Shown here: positions 49,185 through 64,000 of the stretch, one piece after another
How positions within the stretch are numbered: position 1 is the first letter of the stretch
How the letters are laid out: the number at the start of each line of letters is the position of its first letter
NCBI GenBank assembly: GCA_001953115.1
Contig: LSSL01000009.1
Span: forward strand, 1-64,000
Reading direction: 5' to 3'
Length of the DNA: 64,000 nucleotides
From: Smittium mucronatum
Taxonomy: Eukaryota; Kickxellomycota; Harpellomycetes; Harpellales; Legeriomycetaceae
The notes under the pieces: model-generated
Told to the model about the DNA's origin: nothing
Database searches by the model: none
Seen by the model: only the letters and a program-made list of their open reading frames with translations
Made by a program: the position numbers and the translations under genes

Positions 49185-51894
49185 ATAATTTTGCTGAAAT
49201 TTACTAATTAACTTATAGAAAAATATGATAAATTAATAAAAAACCAGTACATTATTGAAACCATAAAATTCGTTAAACCAAAAATATTTTTTATTCATCT
49301 GATTGGGTTAAATTTAATGATATTTTTTATTTAGAAAATAAGAAAATTTCCTTAAAAAAATATAGCTATTTGTTGTTGATTTTTACCATTAAGAAAATTA
49401 TTCAGGTATTTCGAAATAACTGATTAGATTTTTTTTAATATCGATGTTGAGAATATTTTCTTATTTATATAAATTTATAAATGTAAGATTCATTTAATTC
49501 GGGAGCTGAAATTTTATGGATACTTTTTAGTTATATAATAACTGTATAGGATATTTTTGTGAGAAATATTAATAAATAAAGGTGGGAGGGACTATACTCA
49601 ATTTTTTTATCATACTGATGCGTATTTAATATAAATAATAAGAGTTTTGAATATAATAGTTGGTCTGAAAATTTTTTTGTATTATATAAATGAAAATGAT
49701 GTATAAAATGATATTTTATTCAGTATCGATATATTCCGAGATGCTAAATATTTTTTTTTGGTTGTTTTATCTATGTTATATAATTGGGATTATTATTTTT
49801 AAAATAAATTTATTTACTTATTATAAATGGTGTTTTCAGTTGTTTTTAACCTTCATAAAGTTTTGATCAAAATAATTTGTTCTTGAAGCAGCAATTGAAT
49901 CAAAAATTTTTTCCTGTTAAATTTTAAATAAAATAAATTATAACTCGATTCCGAATCATATTTATCTTACTTCTTTCAAAAGATTCAACTAGACATCATT
50001 TTATTATTTCAAAAAATTTTAATCAATTACCCGAAGTAGAAATTTTCTCATTAAGAAATCTATAAAAAAATCCAATAATAAAAAAAAAAAATTATAAAAA
50101 ATGAATTAAAATGTTAAATTATAGAATAAAAACCAAAATTTTAAATTTTAAACTAAAAAAAACCAATTTTATTAATTTTGTCCTATTTAAGGTTTTGATA
50201 AATAAATAAAAGCAAAGTAATCATAAATTTAACATATATCGCATCTATATTTTATTTTTATTCAACTTTAAATTATTAGCTATGTAAAAAATAGAATAAA
50301 ATTTCTATACAATAAAAATTATGGAAATTAATTTCAAGATCTTGTAAAAAATAAATATTATTTTACTCATATTTTCATATACACCCACAACTACTCTAGA
50401 GATTGAATTCGAAAAAGTATTTATACTCTAAATCTAAATATTTATTGCAAGTAATTTGAAAAAAAAAACAAAATATAGTATCAATATAAATATTTTTTGT
50501 ATTTTAATTGGAATTATAATACACAAATTATTACTACATAAAATTTAAAGCAACTATTCAATTTAAATAATATAAATTTTGTGTATTGTTTTGAATTTTT
50601 CGCATTGCAATTATTTCAATTTTCAATAACATAAAAATAATACACATATTAATAAAAATACTTATAAATAATCTGTTTTTGGATACTCTAGTATATTTTT
50701 TTTATCTGTAAGATTTCTAAAATTAAGAGTGATGTACCCAACTAGTATTTTTATTCTGATTTTGAGGCTTTTATCTCAAAAATTCTTTAAAAATTGTCAA
50801 TTAAAAGTGAAAATATTTTGTATAATATTCTATTTTAAGTGATTTCATATTTTATAAGTGGTAATTTATATTATTATATGGGTACAACAACAAAAATTAA
50901 AAAGATTATTACAACAAAATTATATAAATATATGATATTTATAACATGAAATAAAATGAAAATATATAAGTCCAATGGAATAAAAATAATATTCAGTCAA
51001 ATAAAAAATCAAAATAACTTGTCTTTTTTACTGAATAATCTCCCTTGTATTGGAGGAATGAAATTTATTCAATAAAAAATAAACAGAAAATATCAATTAT
51101 TTTCTTAACTTCTTATCTTAGTTTAAATATTTATATAATTATGTGAATTTTGAAGATATTCTGATTTTTGGAAAAGGGCTCTTTAGATTGTTTTAATAAA
51201 TCATTCACCATAAAAATTTTTTTTCTAATAAAACAGAATAATTTTTCATCATATAAAAATCGAGTTAAATTAAAAATCGAAAACTTATAAGCCCTAAGCG
51301 TTCTTAAAGTTTAATTCTACGAAATAATTTCATTTTCTGAAACTAAAAAGGTGAAATAAAAAATAGAATTTAATTACAGAGTTACTAAAATAGCAATTTT
51401 AAAAAATTTGAATTTTTTTTGTAAAAATATTCAAAAATATGATTTCAATAAAATCTGAATTCCAAAATCACCTCAATTATGAAAGAGGAGTACAATTTCA
51501 TAAAGAAATCATTGAAGGGTGTTGATTATGTATGAGATGATAAAAATTCATTACCCGAATTCAATCTAGAAAAAAAAGAATAATAACAAATAATCCAGAA
51601 CCTATTTTAATAATTTTTTTACGTTTTTATTTTATTTTATTTTCAATAAAGGTAATTGCAAAGATCCATACAATTTTTTTTTAATTTTTTAGAAAGTTTT
51701 GAACACATATCAACCAAATTATCACTATTATATACCTTTTTTATTTAAATAGGATTAAATATACGAAAATATAATTAAATTTGCTCTTAATAGTATAAAG
51801 AGATTCTTATGAAAATTGAGATCAGAAATATTCATGATTTTTTTTTAGCAATTACCAAAACGTAATTAACGCCTAAGAATCAAAAAAAGGTAAT

Positions 51895-51906
51895 GGGGGG
51901 GGGGGG
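51895..51906. repeat. Poly-G run (G12)
   Basis: Twelve consecutive G within AT-rich desert. Confidence 0.9.
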
Positions 51907-52973
51907 TGAGCCGATAAAATTGGAAAATAATATTTTTAATATCGAAAATATCAAAAATATCAAAAATCTCGTCCTTATAAAAAACTAGTCTTCAATTAAA
52001 TACTTATTATTAGAATTAAAAACAAATTCTATTTCCATAAAAATGGAATATATTTCAGAAAAAAGGAATATGTATATATTTTTTATTCATTTTGAATCTG
52101 GTAAAAAATAATTTAAACAATAAAATCGCATTCTTTAGGATACCGTTTAAGTCCGCACTGTGAACATGGATCAATTTGAAAAATTTAGATTGTTGTGGCG
52201 CTTAGAAAATTCAACGCTATTTAGAAGTAAATGCCTTTTTCTTTTTTTTTTGATAAATAATTCAAAAAAATCAATAATAAAATTTAATTTTTTATATTGT
52301 TGAATATCTTTTTTTGAGGTTTTCTTTATGCAGAATTTATTTTGTCTTTATAGATAAAAAGGTATCGACCTATCAAATTTATAGCAGATTCTGAGAAATA
52401 TGCGTTGAGTTTAAACCAACCACCATGTTGTTGAAATATATATGTGAATATATTTAGATATTTAACTTATAAATATAATATGATATTTAAAACTCATTTT
52501 CGGAAACTATAACTTCAAAAAAATAAAATAAATAAATATCCTATATTTATAAATATGGAAAAAATATTGAAATAACAATGCTTATAGTATTCTTATTTTA
52601 TTTTTATAGTGTAGATTTAAGGAGGTACAGAATTAAGCTAGATCCTATAGTATTTAAAATAGTATAGTCTTAGACGAAAAAAATTATCTATTTTTATTTT
52701 TATTTTATTTTTAAACCACTTATTTTTCAAATAAACCTTTTCAATTTAGTAGAAAAAAAAATAAGCTTCACGAAAGAATAAATAATTAAAATTAAAATTG
52801 AGGGAAATAATAAATGGGTTTTATAAATATTAATAAAAAAATTCAATAAATCTGGCTTATTAATAAATCTACTGATAATAAAAGATAGATAATGATCAAG
52901 CCATATTCAATAAATTTAATAAAAAATGATGAAAAATTAGGGAATATATTTAAATTAAATCACCCGTAAAGAT

Positions 52974-52996
52974 AAATCAAATCAAATCAAATCAAA
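52974..52996. repeat. Short tandem repeat (AATCA)n
   Basis: Four to five copies of a pentamer AATCA, then AAAAT-type units. Confidence 0.7.
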
Positions 52997-55900
52997 ATAA
53001 AATAAAACTGGTATTTGATGTTAGATTAATAAAAAAATATATGGAAAATATAAATTATAAGCTCTAAGAATGAGGGAATATTTTTATCTGAACCATAAAT
53101 TATATTAGTATGAATAATAAAATATTTCCATATGTGACACTAAAATACATTTGAAATTACTCATATATAAATGTACATTAATTTTTTAACGATAAAAGTA
53201 GTTATGAATATCCTTCGAGACGCCAAAAAATTATTTGAAATTAAAAATAAACTTTTAAAATAAAAATCGATTCATTAATATTCAAAAAAAATAGAAAAAC
53301 ATAATGAAAGCGAAAAATCATCAGAATAAAAAATAAATTTAGTATCTTTATTATAATTAAACCTTTTTTTGAATTTTTTTTGAGATAGAGAATGCAAAAT
53401 CAACTTAATATACTCATAAACATGTATATAAATTATAATATAATTTAAATATATCTGAAAATCAAATTCATCTTAAAACCAAATATTAACTAGAAGTTGG
53501 AATTTTGGAAAAGGTTAAGATTTTGATAAATCTATTAATCAATCTCCAATCACAAACTCTCTTTTATTTTTATTAAAAATTCTCCTAGTATAGTTTATTT
53601 AATAATAAAATAAACTAATAAAATACATTTTAAAATACATTTTAAAAAAAAGAAAAACCGAAATAAATACTCACTATATTAAATGTTTATCGATTTATTC
53701 ACGCCTTATAGCTTCATTTCTCAATAACATATCCTATAATAAACTATAAAATAATTAAATGATAACAGTTGCAAAAAAACCAAAGCGTAAGAGCTTTTTT
53801 GTGCAATCATAGCGTGTTTATATTTGCTATTTTTGTGTTAAAATTCTTAATAATGTGAAATTTAGTAATCCTAAAAAATAAAAATTATCAAATGTAAATT
53901 TTTATTCTTAATAAATAAATAATAATTATACCAAGATATTTTTATAAAAAATAATCACATTTCCTAAATAATAAATCAGGTTTTGTTATATAAAATTCTA
54001 AAAAATAATCCCAAATTGAGTTTTACTTATTTTATTTTATGCAATAAACTAAAAATTTAAAAACTCTTAGTTATAAAGCCTCCCAAACCACTATTTCCCC
54101 AACAGAAAGGCTTGATTATAAATGTTTTCATTTTTTATGAATTGAAAATGAAATTAATTATCAATAAAAAAGCGAAAGTGTAATAAATAACAGACATTAT
54201 AAAAAAAAAAATAAGCAAAATTGTCTGTAAATGAAAAATATTATAGGATTTTTCTTAGAATATATAATAATATTTCTTCAAAAAACAAAGAATTTTCTAG
54301 TTTTTAGAATTAACAATTTCCACTTTAAAAGATATTTACATGCTTCAAACATTTTTTTTATTAAAAATTCTTCTGAAAGAATTTTATTCTGCAATAGATA
54401 AAAAATTCTACACATTTTTTTTAGCATAAAAAAAACAATTAGATATTTATTAAACCATAAATTAAATTAAAAGATATGAGATATTTGTTTTTAAGAACGG
54501 TGTTCCAAAAATTAAGATAAAAATAAAATTCCTTATCGACTAATATAGTTTTAAATGTGAAATTATTTAAAATATAAAATAATTTTTGTAAACTTATTAT
54601 CAATTAAATAAAATATTTTTCATGGAAAATAAAAACCAGTCATTCTTAGTATATTGGAGATTTTACAAAATTTAAAATGCATTTACTGTTGTAAAATCTT
54701 CGTCTGAAACAAAAATTTATAATTATGGAATATTATTTGATCTCTTTCTTATTCGAGATATTCTAAAAAATCAGTATTTCTAATTTATGCAGGCTCCAAA
54801 TCCTAGTATTTAAGGAAATTTTAAATTAAAAGTCTTATTATCTTTATAAAAAAACTGAGACTAAATCTTTAAACTTTGGTTCAAATTTTATTTTGATCAG
54901 ATATTGGTAGATTTTTTATTAAAAATTTGCGAAACCTAATTGATAATAATTAAATAAATAAGATTTTTTTTTTTGAATTATTTTAATTTTAATTGAAAAA
55001 ATAACACAAAAACCATATTAGACCCAAAGATTTTACAAATAAATGTAAAAAAAATAAGAAATCTTATTAAATTGGATAAATTATGAATTAAAAAATATTA
55101 AAGGAAACATTGAACTTCCTAAATCCAAATTTTTATAATTAGCTTATTTAAAATTAATAAATCCTATTAAAAATTATATATATTTAAGCAGATATAAATG
55201 AATAAAAATTACCATGCCATTATGAATGTTATCTTTTATTCTAGTAGTACCACAACCACTGAATATTGAACTAATTTTTTTTTTGAATATGATCTCTAAA
55301 AATTATCTTTCAAGGATTAAACTCTAATTACGCTTTATTATGTTTTTATTAAATACCGAATAATTGCTTTCCATAAACAGTAGTAAAATATTTAAAACAT
55401 GCGTAGATGTAATATCTTCTAGGTTAGATATATCTTTAAATAAGGGTAGGAACAGACTAAAAATTAATTTAAAAAAAATATTAATAAAAAATAAAACTGG
55501 AAATATTTAATCATAAATAGTATAAATTAAAAAATATTAAAATTAGCTAAAATTAATGAAAATTAGATACCCAAAATTAGTATTACGTAATATGGGTTTT
55601 TTACTGGGATTTATTTAATTTTAATAAATAATTTATTATCTAAAATTAATTTCAATAATATTTATCATTTTAATACCGGGTAATCAACAATAAAAATTGC
55701 TTAAAAAAGTAGAAATTATTACTATCTAAAAACTAATTTTTATTAATTTTAATTATGCCATGTAGATCAAAAAATTACAACCCCGTCTCTCCCCAATAAT
55801 TTTATTTTTATTGATTATCAGAAAGTTATATTTGGTATTTGGAAAAAAAAAATTTTTGTGAAAGTTGCACACTTTTTTAAATTCTAATTTTTAGCTTTAA

Positions 55901-58900
55901 AACTAGAAGTTTCATTACGAGAAGTATTATAAATTAAATAAATGTTTTTTTTTTAAAAAAAAACTTTCAAATTATGCAATTAAGAATAAAATTAAACATT
56001 GTAAATTTCCCTTAAAAAATTTTTTAATTTTTTTTTTTGTTAAATATATTTTTGGTTAAATTTTCTAGTACTAAAATATCCATAAATTATAGTATTAAAA
56101 AAAAAATCAGAGTTTAAAATTTGGATAAATAAAACCATTTTTATAGTTATTTCTATTAAAAAAATTATTGAAACTGTTGTGCATGTTAATATTATAGTTT
56201 AAATATTCCTAATAAAATACCAGCTGGTGTTCCTGAAACAAATTCCAATTATTTTTTAACTTCATAATTTCAAGATCTTATTCGCTTAAAAAATCGATAA
56301 AAATAAGGGAAAAAAATATCAAAAATAAATGATAACAAAAAGTTAATGAAAAGATATTTTTTTATCACATTTTTGAGGGTAAATAAATTCTAAAGTACTG
56401 GATTTCACTATAATTTTACACTTAAATAATCACATTTAAAGTGTGATTTTTTGGATATTTTCACCATAAAATAGTCAAATGATTTAAAAAATTTATAAAA
56501 CTTTACAAAAAAAGCCTTAAAATTAAACTTAAAAATTCTTTGCTGTTAAAAAATGATATAATTATTCTAAATTTTCTGCATATATATTTATATTTATATT
56601 GGGAATTTATTTATTGAAAATTTCAGTTTATAGGTTAAAAAACCTAATTTTTTTATATTAAAAGCGACTTTAAAGAGTAATTTTCAGAGAATACTATAAT
56701 TTTTAATTTCTAAATCTAAAAAAAAACTCTCTAATACATGTTTATATTTGAGGGATAAAGTTTAAAATTTATTTATAAAAATCACACTGTTCTTCCTGTA
56801 TTAATAAAAGCCATATTAATAAATAAGCTGAAAACTGATTGTTCATGGCCGTAAAAACTTTTTTTATTATATAAAATTAATACTAATTTCAAAATAATTT
56901 ATTTTTTGAGTATACACACCGCCATAGAGAGAAATTTCTTCTCTATTTTTATTGACTAATTAAGGAAAATTTACAAAATTATACACAATTTATCTAGGGT
57001 TTTTTTAAAACTTTTAATTTCGGATTAATTACCAATAAAATAAAACATTTATTACATTTTTAAGCTCCAAATCGAAAAATAAACAATTAAATCAACAATA
57101 TTCTCACTAAGTGATTTTTAAAACTCTACAAAAATCCAAATTTTTATACTCTTTGAAATTAACAGAATAAAATGAATAATTTCGAGTAGTTTTTTGAAAA
57201 AATATTTTTTAGATACTATTAAGAACGTTCTTTTATGCGTTTAAACCCTGAAATATTTAAGCTGAATTATTATTCTTATAACTTTAAATTATACTGATAT
57301 CAAGTTTTTTATTCACTAAAATTATACTTTTGACATATTTATTATATTTTTTTGGTTATACTACATTTCACTATCAAATTTTATCAATACTGGTCAAATT
57401 TTATCGAGATCAGTAATAATTTATTTCTTGAGATAAGATTGTACTGTTCACTAATAAAAATCTGACAATTGCATTTTTTGGGAAAGCATAACCCTCAAAA
57501 AAATAATTATATAAAATGACATATTTTACTCATGTTATTAATTTATTGGGATATTTAATTTTTCAATAAATCTATTTAGAGTATTTTTGAAATAAAGTAC
57601 CTTATCAAATAGCTAAATTTTTGAAATGGACAAATTTGTTTGATATAAATGATCCTATCCAAACTAGCTAACTGTAAATATTAGAAAATTTTATATTTCA
57701 AAAAATACGAAAAGTAGCAATTATAAAATTATAAACCTTTGAGATGGATATTTCTTATTAATGAAATTAATGTAAATATTGATCAAATTTCCTCGATAAA
57801 ATTATAAATACGAAAATAAAAGCTGTATTAAGTCCTTTAAAGGCATAAGGGAGATAAATAAAAACTACTTAATCCGAATAAACATACTAGAGACGCCAAA
57901 AAAATATAATTACCATCTTTTATCATTTATTAAACCTTTATTAATAAAACTGTTTGATTTTTTTCTTTTGAAAAAACTTTGATTTATTAGATTGAAAATT
58001 AATCTTAATATTTTTTTACGACTTTCATGGGAACCAAACACATTTTTAATAAAACTCAGGAACGATTATTTTTATCTTGGAAAGAGTACAAGAAAATAGT
58101 ATAAGTTTAAGTTGATAGAAAATTTATTTTGAGCAATTTTCAAAAAATAGATAATTAACTATTTAAGTGACATAGTTTAGTTTATAAATATGATTTTTTT
58201 CTAAAATAGTTCCATAAATAAAAAATTATAATCTTAAATGAGTTTTAATGTTTTTTTAGGTATTTTATCCCCTAAATTTTTTACTTTTTTGTTCTATATA
58301 TTATTTTTATAAATTGAGTATGTTTTTTTTCCAGCAATATACACACAAGTATAAAAATAATTTCTAGTCTAATTAAGATGTTTTTAATAATTTTGACTAA
58401 AATAAAATAGTATGAAAATCTTCGAAAAATGTATATACCCTAGTTTTTATCGGATAGTTTTCTTTATTAACTTCAAAATAATATATTTTTTGGGAATTGA
58501 ACTAGAAAATTTAGTAGATTTATATCAGTGAAAGATATAATTTGGTGGGAAAAAATTCTTTATTATGAATTTGACACTAATTTACTTAATTTGATAAAAA
58601 TTTACAGTATTTGATACAGTTTTCCCGACTTCTATCAGCTAAATATTTTTTTTGTTAAAATCTCAAATATAGAACTTCTCGTTGTCTAAATGCATGCATA
58701 TAAGGTTGAAAAGAATTTAACGGATAATTAATATGTTATATAGATGATTATTTCAATTTAGAATAAAAATTTCATAAATTTCATTATTTAAATTTTTGGT
58801 TTAAGCATATTAAAAAATTGATTTATAAATCGAAATACTATAAAAATAAATAAATTAAAGATTTTTGAGAAAAAAAAAACTAAAATTCACTAATAGTTTT

Positions 58901-61900
58901 CTATTTACCGTCTATTTTTAGCTAGTTAAAAATAAAAATAAACTAATGTAAAGCTTACTTGGCTCAAAAGCTTCTAAATTTGTTTACTGTTACATATTTT
59001 TCCAGGCGTAAACTACTGCACAAAAATATATCAATTCAATATTTTCTAACTCAAATTAAATAAAAAAATTACTTTTGAAATAAAAGTATTTTAATAATGA
59101 ATAATTCAGCTAATTTTTTTTAGAAATATATTTTTATTGAATAAATATAAAAATTACCTCTTGAGATGGATCCAAATAAAAATTGCGTGCAAGATTAAAT
59201 TTATAAATACTAAAAAAATTTGGATAAAAAAAATCTGTTAAAATAAAACTGATTATTGCTATTTTTAACTTTTCGATAGATGAGGTATTGTTTAAATGGA
59301 GTTTTAAGCTTGAAATAGACAAGGATTAAATTATGACTAAAATGTTAATTTTCTATTATTTTTCCTGTTTAAATTCTTTCGTATAATATTCTTCTCATTT
59401 TTTTAAATCAAATAACAATTATTCAAATTTAAAAAAAGAAAAAAGAAAAAAAATTAAATTTTTTAATTATTTTATTAATCTTCCCATTAATTTCATAAAT
59501 ATCATTTAAAATAATTAGCTTATCTGATGATATTTACTATTTATTTTGCTCTAACTAATATAACCTGAGTTATTAGATTTTATCTAAACCAAATAAATTT
59601 TTCATTTATAAAAAAAATTCTCAATCAGATAAATACTAAATTAGTTTCTAGCTCTTACTGCTGAATAAAATTAGCAATAAATTTTATTTTTCTTATTTAA
59701 AAACAATTACCTAGTTTTTTATAATATTCATAAAGATTTTTTTTCAATGGTATGTCTAAAAACTTTTTTTTTTAAAGGTTAACAAAATATTAATAAATTA
59801 CATGAAATATTTTACCAAATATTTTTGTGTGAAATCCGAAACTATTAAAAATCAAATGATTAGTAATTTTAATGGAATTTAATAAGAAAAATAGTTATTT
59901 TCTAAGTGTTAATAATACATAATATCACGAACAAATAAAAATATTATTATATTTCTTTTAATAAAAATTGTGAATACTGGGCAGAAATTTTTAATTTTAT
60001 AAGGCAAGTGTATCAAATTACATAAAATCGTGAAAATTATTTTATATAAAAATACAATTTTTTTCTTAGTAAACTAACTTCTTATGAGTAAAATCCCAGT
60101 TAATAAATCAAAAAAGGAACTAGACAACATAACTGGGTTGAGATTGTTGGTTGAAGAGAATTCTGATTTTTTAAAAATAAAAAATATACATAGCTACAAG
60201 TATATTCTTGTGAAAACCGGAATTTTTTTAAATTGAATATTAAATATTTGGTTTATCCAAAAAAATAAAACTAAAAAATTTAGTGACGTAGATATTTTTA
60301 TATAAACGATCTGAAATTTTTAAAATTGAAAATGTATAATTTCGCCAAATTTCGGATTAATTTAGTTGGTGAATTTTTTAGTATCTATGGCTTTGTTTGG
60401 ACTGAATTTTTTTACTATTTTAAAATTGGATTTATAAAAAAAAGAAAAATTTAATGATAAAAAATTATTTGAAACTGCTGAAAAGATTTTAATTGGAGAC
60501 AACAATAGTTTTTAAGAATTATATGCTTTTAGTATTCAATATTAATATATGTACATATATTTTGACTAATAAAATAGTGCTTTTTTTATAAAGAAAAAAT
60601 ATATATTAATAATTATGACATATTGTTTATTTATATAAAAAATCTACATTATGTATAATATACATAATTTTACCGAATTCCTTGGGACAGAAATGATATA
60701 TTTGAATCAATACACTTATTAGCATAAATTGAAATCGATAATTAGAAATAAAATAAAATATATTATCGTAAATTGTGAAAGTGATGGTTATATAAATAAC
60801 CAATTCTGTTTTTTTTATGAGTATCTAGAGTAATAGAAAAATTATAACCTAATAATATTGCAGGAAAATTTTTCAAAATTTTAATGGATTTTTAATGAAA
60901 AGAAAAAAGATAGTTTTCGTCGATATTTTGGTTCAATCTAATGTCTTTTTTATCTCTGATATTTTTAATTTTTTGATAAATTAAGAATAATTTAAAGTAA
61001 TTTTTTTAATTTACATTCTGATTAGATTTTAGTATAACCCAAAGATATTTTAAATCAAACTTCTCTTTTTTTTAATTATATTACTTCCTAAGAAACTAAA
61101 ATCATCGAGAATTTAAACATATTTTTCAAAAATATTTAAAGAATCAGTATAATATGATATAAAATCTTCGATTTTAAACAGTTTATAAAAATCAATTTTT
61201 AATTTAATCTGAATTAAAAATACAGAGATAATTATTTATTTCTTAATATTATATTTATCGATAATTATTGCATCATATTGAAAAGTTTCCAAAAATTTCT
61301 AAAAAAATTCTGCGGAAACCTTCACAAAGGAATTCCAGTATCAATAAAATTAAATCAATAGTGGTCTTACTCCCGTAGATGTTATAATCATAAAATATGT
61401 ACCATGTATTAATCAGTGCATAAATATAATGAGATATTACATCCGCTGATATATTATTTCCGAATTTCTTTTCTAGAGCTTAGTTGAAATGGAAAAAAGA
61501 GGAAAACATGGTCATAATTTAGTGGCGGATATTACCCATATTATACCAAGTTTAAATTGCATTAAATTTTAATTAACATAAGAAGAAAAAATTTGATTAA
61601 AATTTAATTAATCAATTATAATCTTATCAAAATTTGGTTTATTAGAGGTCTGGAGATATTATAAATAAATCACTCATTTTTTAGGGTTTATACTGTTCAA
61701 AATATTATTCTGTAAGATGATTATATCAAAAAATCATGAAGAATTTATTTTTTTTTATAATCAATCGATGATGATATTTTTAATAGATTATAATTTTATT
61801 TATTTATTTTTGAAAAGTGTCAAAAAAAAAATCAATTAATAAAGTAAACCAAAAAAAATCAACAAGTTTTTAGTTTTTTTTTGGGTTCAATGTGGATTTC

Positions 61901-64000
61901 TGATGGAATATTTTTATGAGAACTTTTTTTAAAAAAAATTAATGCCAAAAATCTAATAGATTTTCAAAAAAAAAAAAAATCGACTTTAAAAAATAGCTAA
62001 ATAAACTTTTTCTATCAAAAAAGCTATAAAAAAAGCTATAAAAAACTGATTATTTTTAAGATTTAGTTAATAAAAATTGGGGTGCGATTTTTTAAGATCA
62101 ATCATTTCATCTTATCAAGCAAAAAATACATTTAATATCTTATATAAATAAATAAAATTTGATTTTGAAAATTAAACGGTGATTTTTACAAAGAAATTTA
62201 CGAAATAGAACTTCAATTTTGTAAAGTAAATTTAGAGCAAGATAACATTTAATTTTAACAAATAAAACTACAGAATCAAAATTATTATTTAAAATTATAA
62301 TTTATCTATAAAATTTATTAAAGTATTAAAAATTAAAATTAAAATTTAATATGTATTAATAATACAAGTATAAAATATGAATATATGTGATAGTATTCTC
62401 TATATAAAGAAAAAATGTAAAAAAATAAATTAAATTGACATTGCTTCATCCCAAATTCAAAATTTATTGCGTAAAAAAAATTTAATGGAAATTTTTTTAA
62501 ATTTCACAATCTTATAGTTATAACGGTAATATACACTAAATTAATATAAATTAAAAAGTAATTAAAACTTAAAAAGTCACTGATATCATTTTAATAAACA
62601 CTCAACCCTCAGATATAAAGCTTATGCTTATTGATATCCGATCTTAGACAAAAATCATATATATAAATACGTTTCGAATTAATAAATTTGAACTTATGCA
62701 AACATTACAAAAAAAATACAACATCCTCTCCCAATTTTTTTTTTTTTTCATTTTTATTATCCTCAAAAAAAAATTTTTTACCAGCGATTGTGTTTAACTT
62801 TAAAAATTTAAAAAAAAGGATTAAAGCTAAAATTTAACATTCTTTGTATAATCAGACACAAATGCCTATATACTACTGTTCATTTTTAATTCAAAAAACT
62901 TTTTTCCTACACCGTATCACAAATGTCATTTTTGTTTATTTTTATTACTATTAATAAAAAATTGAAATAAAAAAATAGCCATTTTTAATCCTTTTTTTTA
63001 CCGATTTTTTTATACATCTTATAAAAAAATGTTTTTAACAGCAAAAAAATCTTTTTAAATCATTTAAGGAGCATTTATCAAAGAATTTTTTTGTATTTTT
63101 TATGAAATTTTACAGCAGTTATAACAATCTATCCTATTTCCAGTCGAGTTCTTTTATTTATTTGTTTAGAAAAAAGTTCTATTATTTTTCTAAAAAAAGT
63201 TAGATTTAAGCATGAATTAATTACCATAATATTGTAATTCCTATCAAATAAAAAACAATAATTAGAAAAAAAATTATTGTTGAAATTATTATAAAATTTT
63301 ATAAAATTTGTGATATATATATGTATTTTAAATTAAAATGGGGTTTTTAATCAAATTTTACTAATGCTATGATGAGAAATTATATGGAAAGGGAGCCCAG
63401 ATATTCAAATAATTCATTAATTTAAAAATTATAAATTGTGGCAGTTATTTTTATTTATATTAAAATTCAAATGCATTAAGGTGGAAATTATTTTCAGAAT
63501 TATTATTACAACAAAAATAAGTTTATATACCTTTATTTGAAAATCCTCAAAAATTATTAAATTTTTTATTTTTTGAGATTCGAATAAAAAAAATAAGCCT
63601 TGTAAAAATTCAATTATTTATAACTTTATAAAAATTTCATTTTAAATTAATGTTTTTATTGATATTTCAATGTAACCCAAAATTAGCTATAATCCTTTAT
63701 AACATTTTTTATAAATAAACTTTATTAATTCATTTATGAATTATTATTTTTTAAACTTGAATAAAATGTTATTTAAAGAAATTCATAATACTTATCAGTT
63801 TATAATATAATAAAAATATGATATTTAATTAAGAAAATTTTCGGTAAATTTTTGATTAAACTAGCATTCCATTTTGACTATATTTTTTTATAATTAAACC
63901 TATATCTATAAGTCTAAATTAGATAACATTATATTTCTAGTATAATGTATGATTTCAAATGTTATTTTGAGCAAAATAATCTTTAGTTATTTTTTATTTC

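Larger units (their letters stand above)
49185..64000. other. AT-rich gene-free desert to the end of the window
   Basis: Nearly 15 kb with no coding-like frame. The only longer open frame (59134-59322 minus) is Ile/Leu/Phe/Asn-rich without motifs. Contains a G12 run (51895-51906) and a short AATCA tandem (about 52974-52996). No tRNA or rRNA was recognised. Confidence 0.55.

Noticed and set aside
1..64000. CRISPR array, bacterial operon or mitochondrial DNA
   Set aside because: No regularly spaced repeats. Genes have spliceosomal introns and nuclear-type products. The AT-rich deserts contain no mitochondrial genes.

Overview
The window is eukaryotic nuclear DNA, most likely from a fungus. It is extremely AT-rich: by eye the gene-free stretches are roughly 80 percent A+T. 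It holds three recognisable intact protein genes: a mitochondrial dynamin MGM1, a HAD-family pyrimidine 5'-nucleotidase with seven short introns, and a vacuolar-type amino acid transporter with three introns. All splice sites used are GT-AG. The transposon remnants (a LINE C-terminus, and a Gag-like and a reverse-transcriptase-like piece of DIRS type) resemble families I remember from insect-gut fungi of the Harpellales (Smittium and relatives). The placement is inference from memory and was not searched.

Layout. 1-790 is the decayed 3' end of a LINE. 790-24600 is an AT-rich desert with no intact gene. It contains a faint decayed coding stretch (4.3-5.2 kb) and a large inverted repeat at 17.7-21.3 kb (arms about 750 bp, spacer about 2.1 kb). 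24.6-27.1 kb is a decayed element on the minus strand whose best part is a DIRS-type Gag remnant. 27.7-28.9 kb carries a LINE 3' tail and an assembly gap flanked by the same about 290 bp sequence on both sides. 29.05-29.8 kb is a reverse-transcriptase-like remnant ending about 90 bp before MGM1. 29.9-38.6 kb is the gene island: MGM1 (+), the nucleotidase (+) and the transporter (-), the last two convergent. 38.8-42.1 kb has a 27-bp LINE-tail insertion with a perfect 13-bp target duplication, an unrecognised broken coding stretch and a 168-bp hairpin. 42.1-64 kb is a second desert with another inverted repeat at 47.8-49.2 kb.

The three genes are ordinary housekeeping functions (inner-membrane fusion, nucleotide salvage or detoxification, vacuolar amino acid transport), and nothing shows that they work together. 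I found no tRNA, rRNA, CRISPR or gene-cluster system. The strongest unexplained structures are the two long inverted repeats, the first with a near-identical core and diverged edges that suggests gene conversion. Also notable are the recurrent pure G/C runs of 10-14 bases in otherwise G/C-poor DNA.
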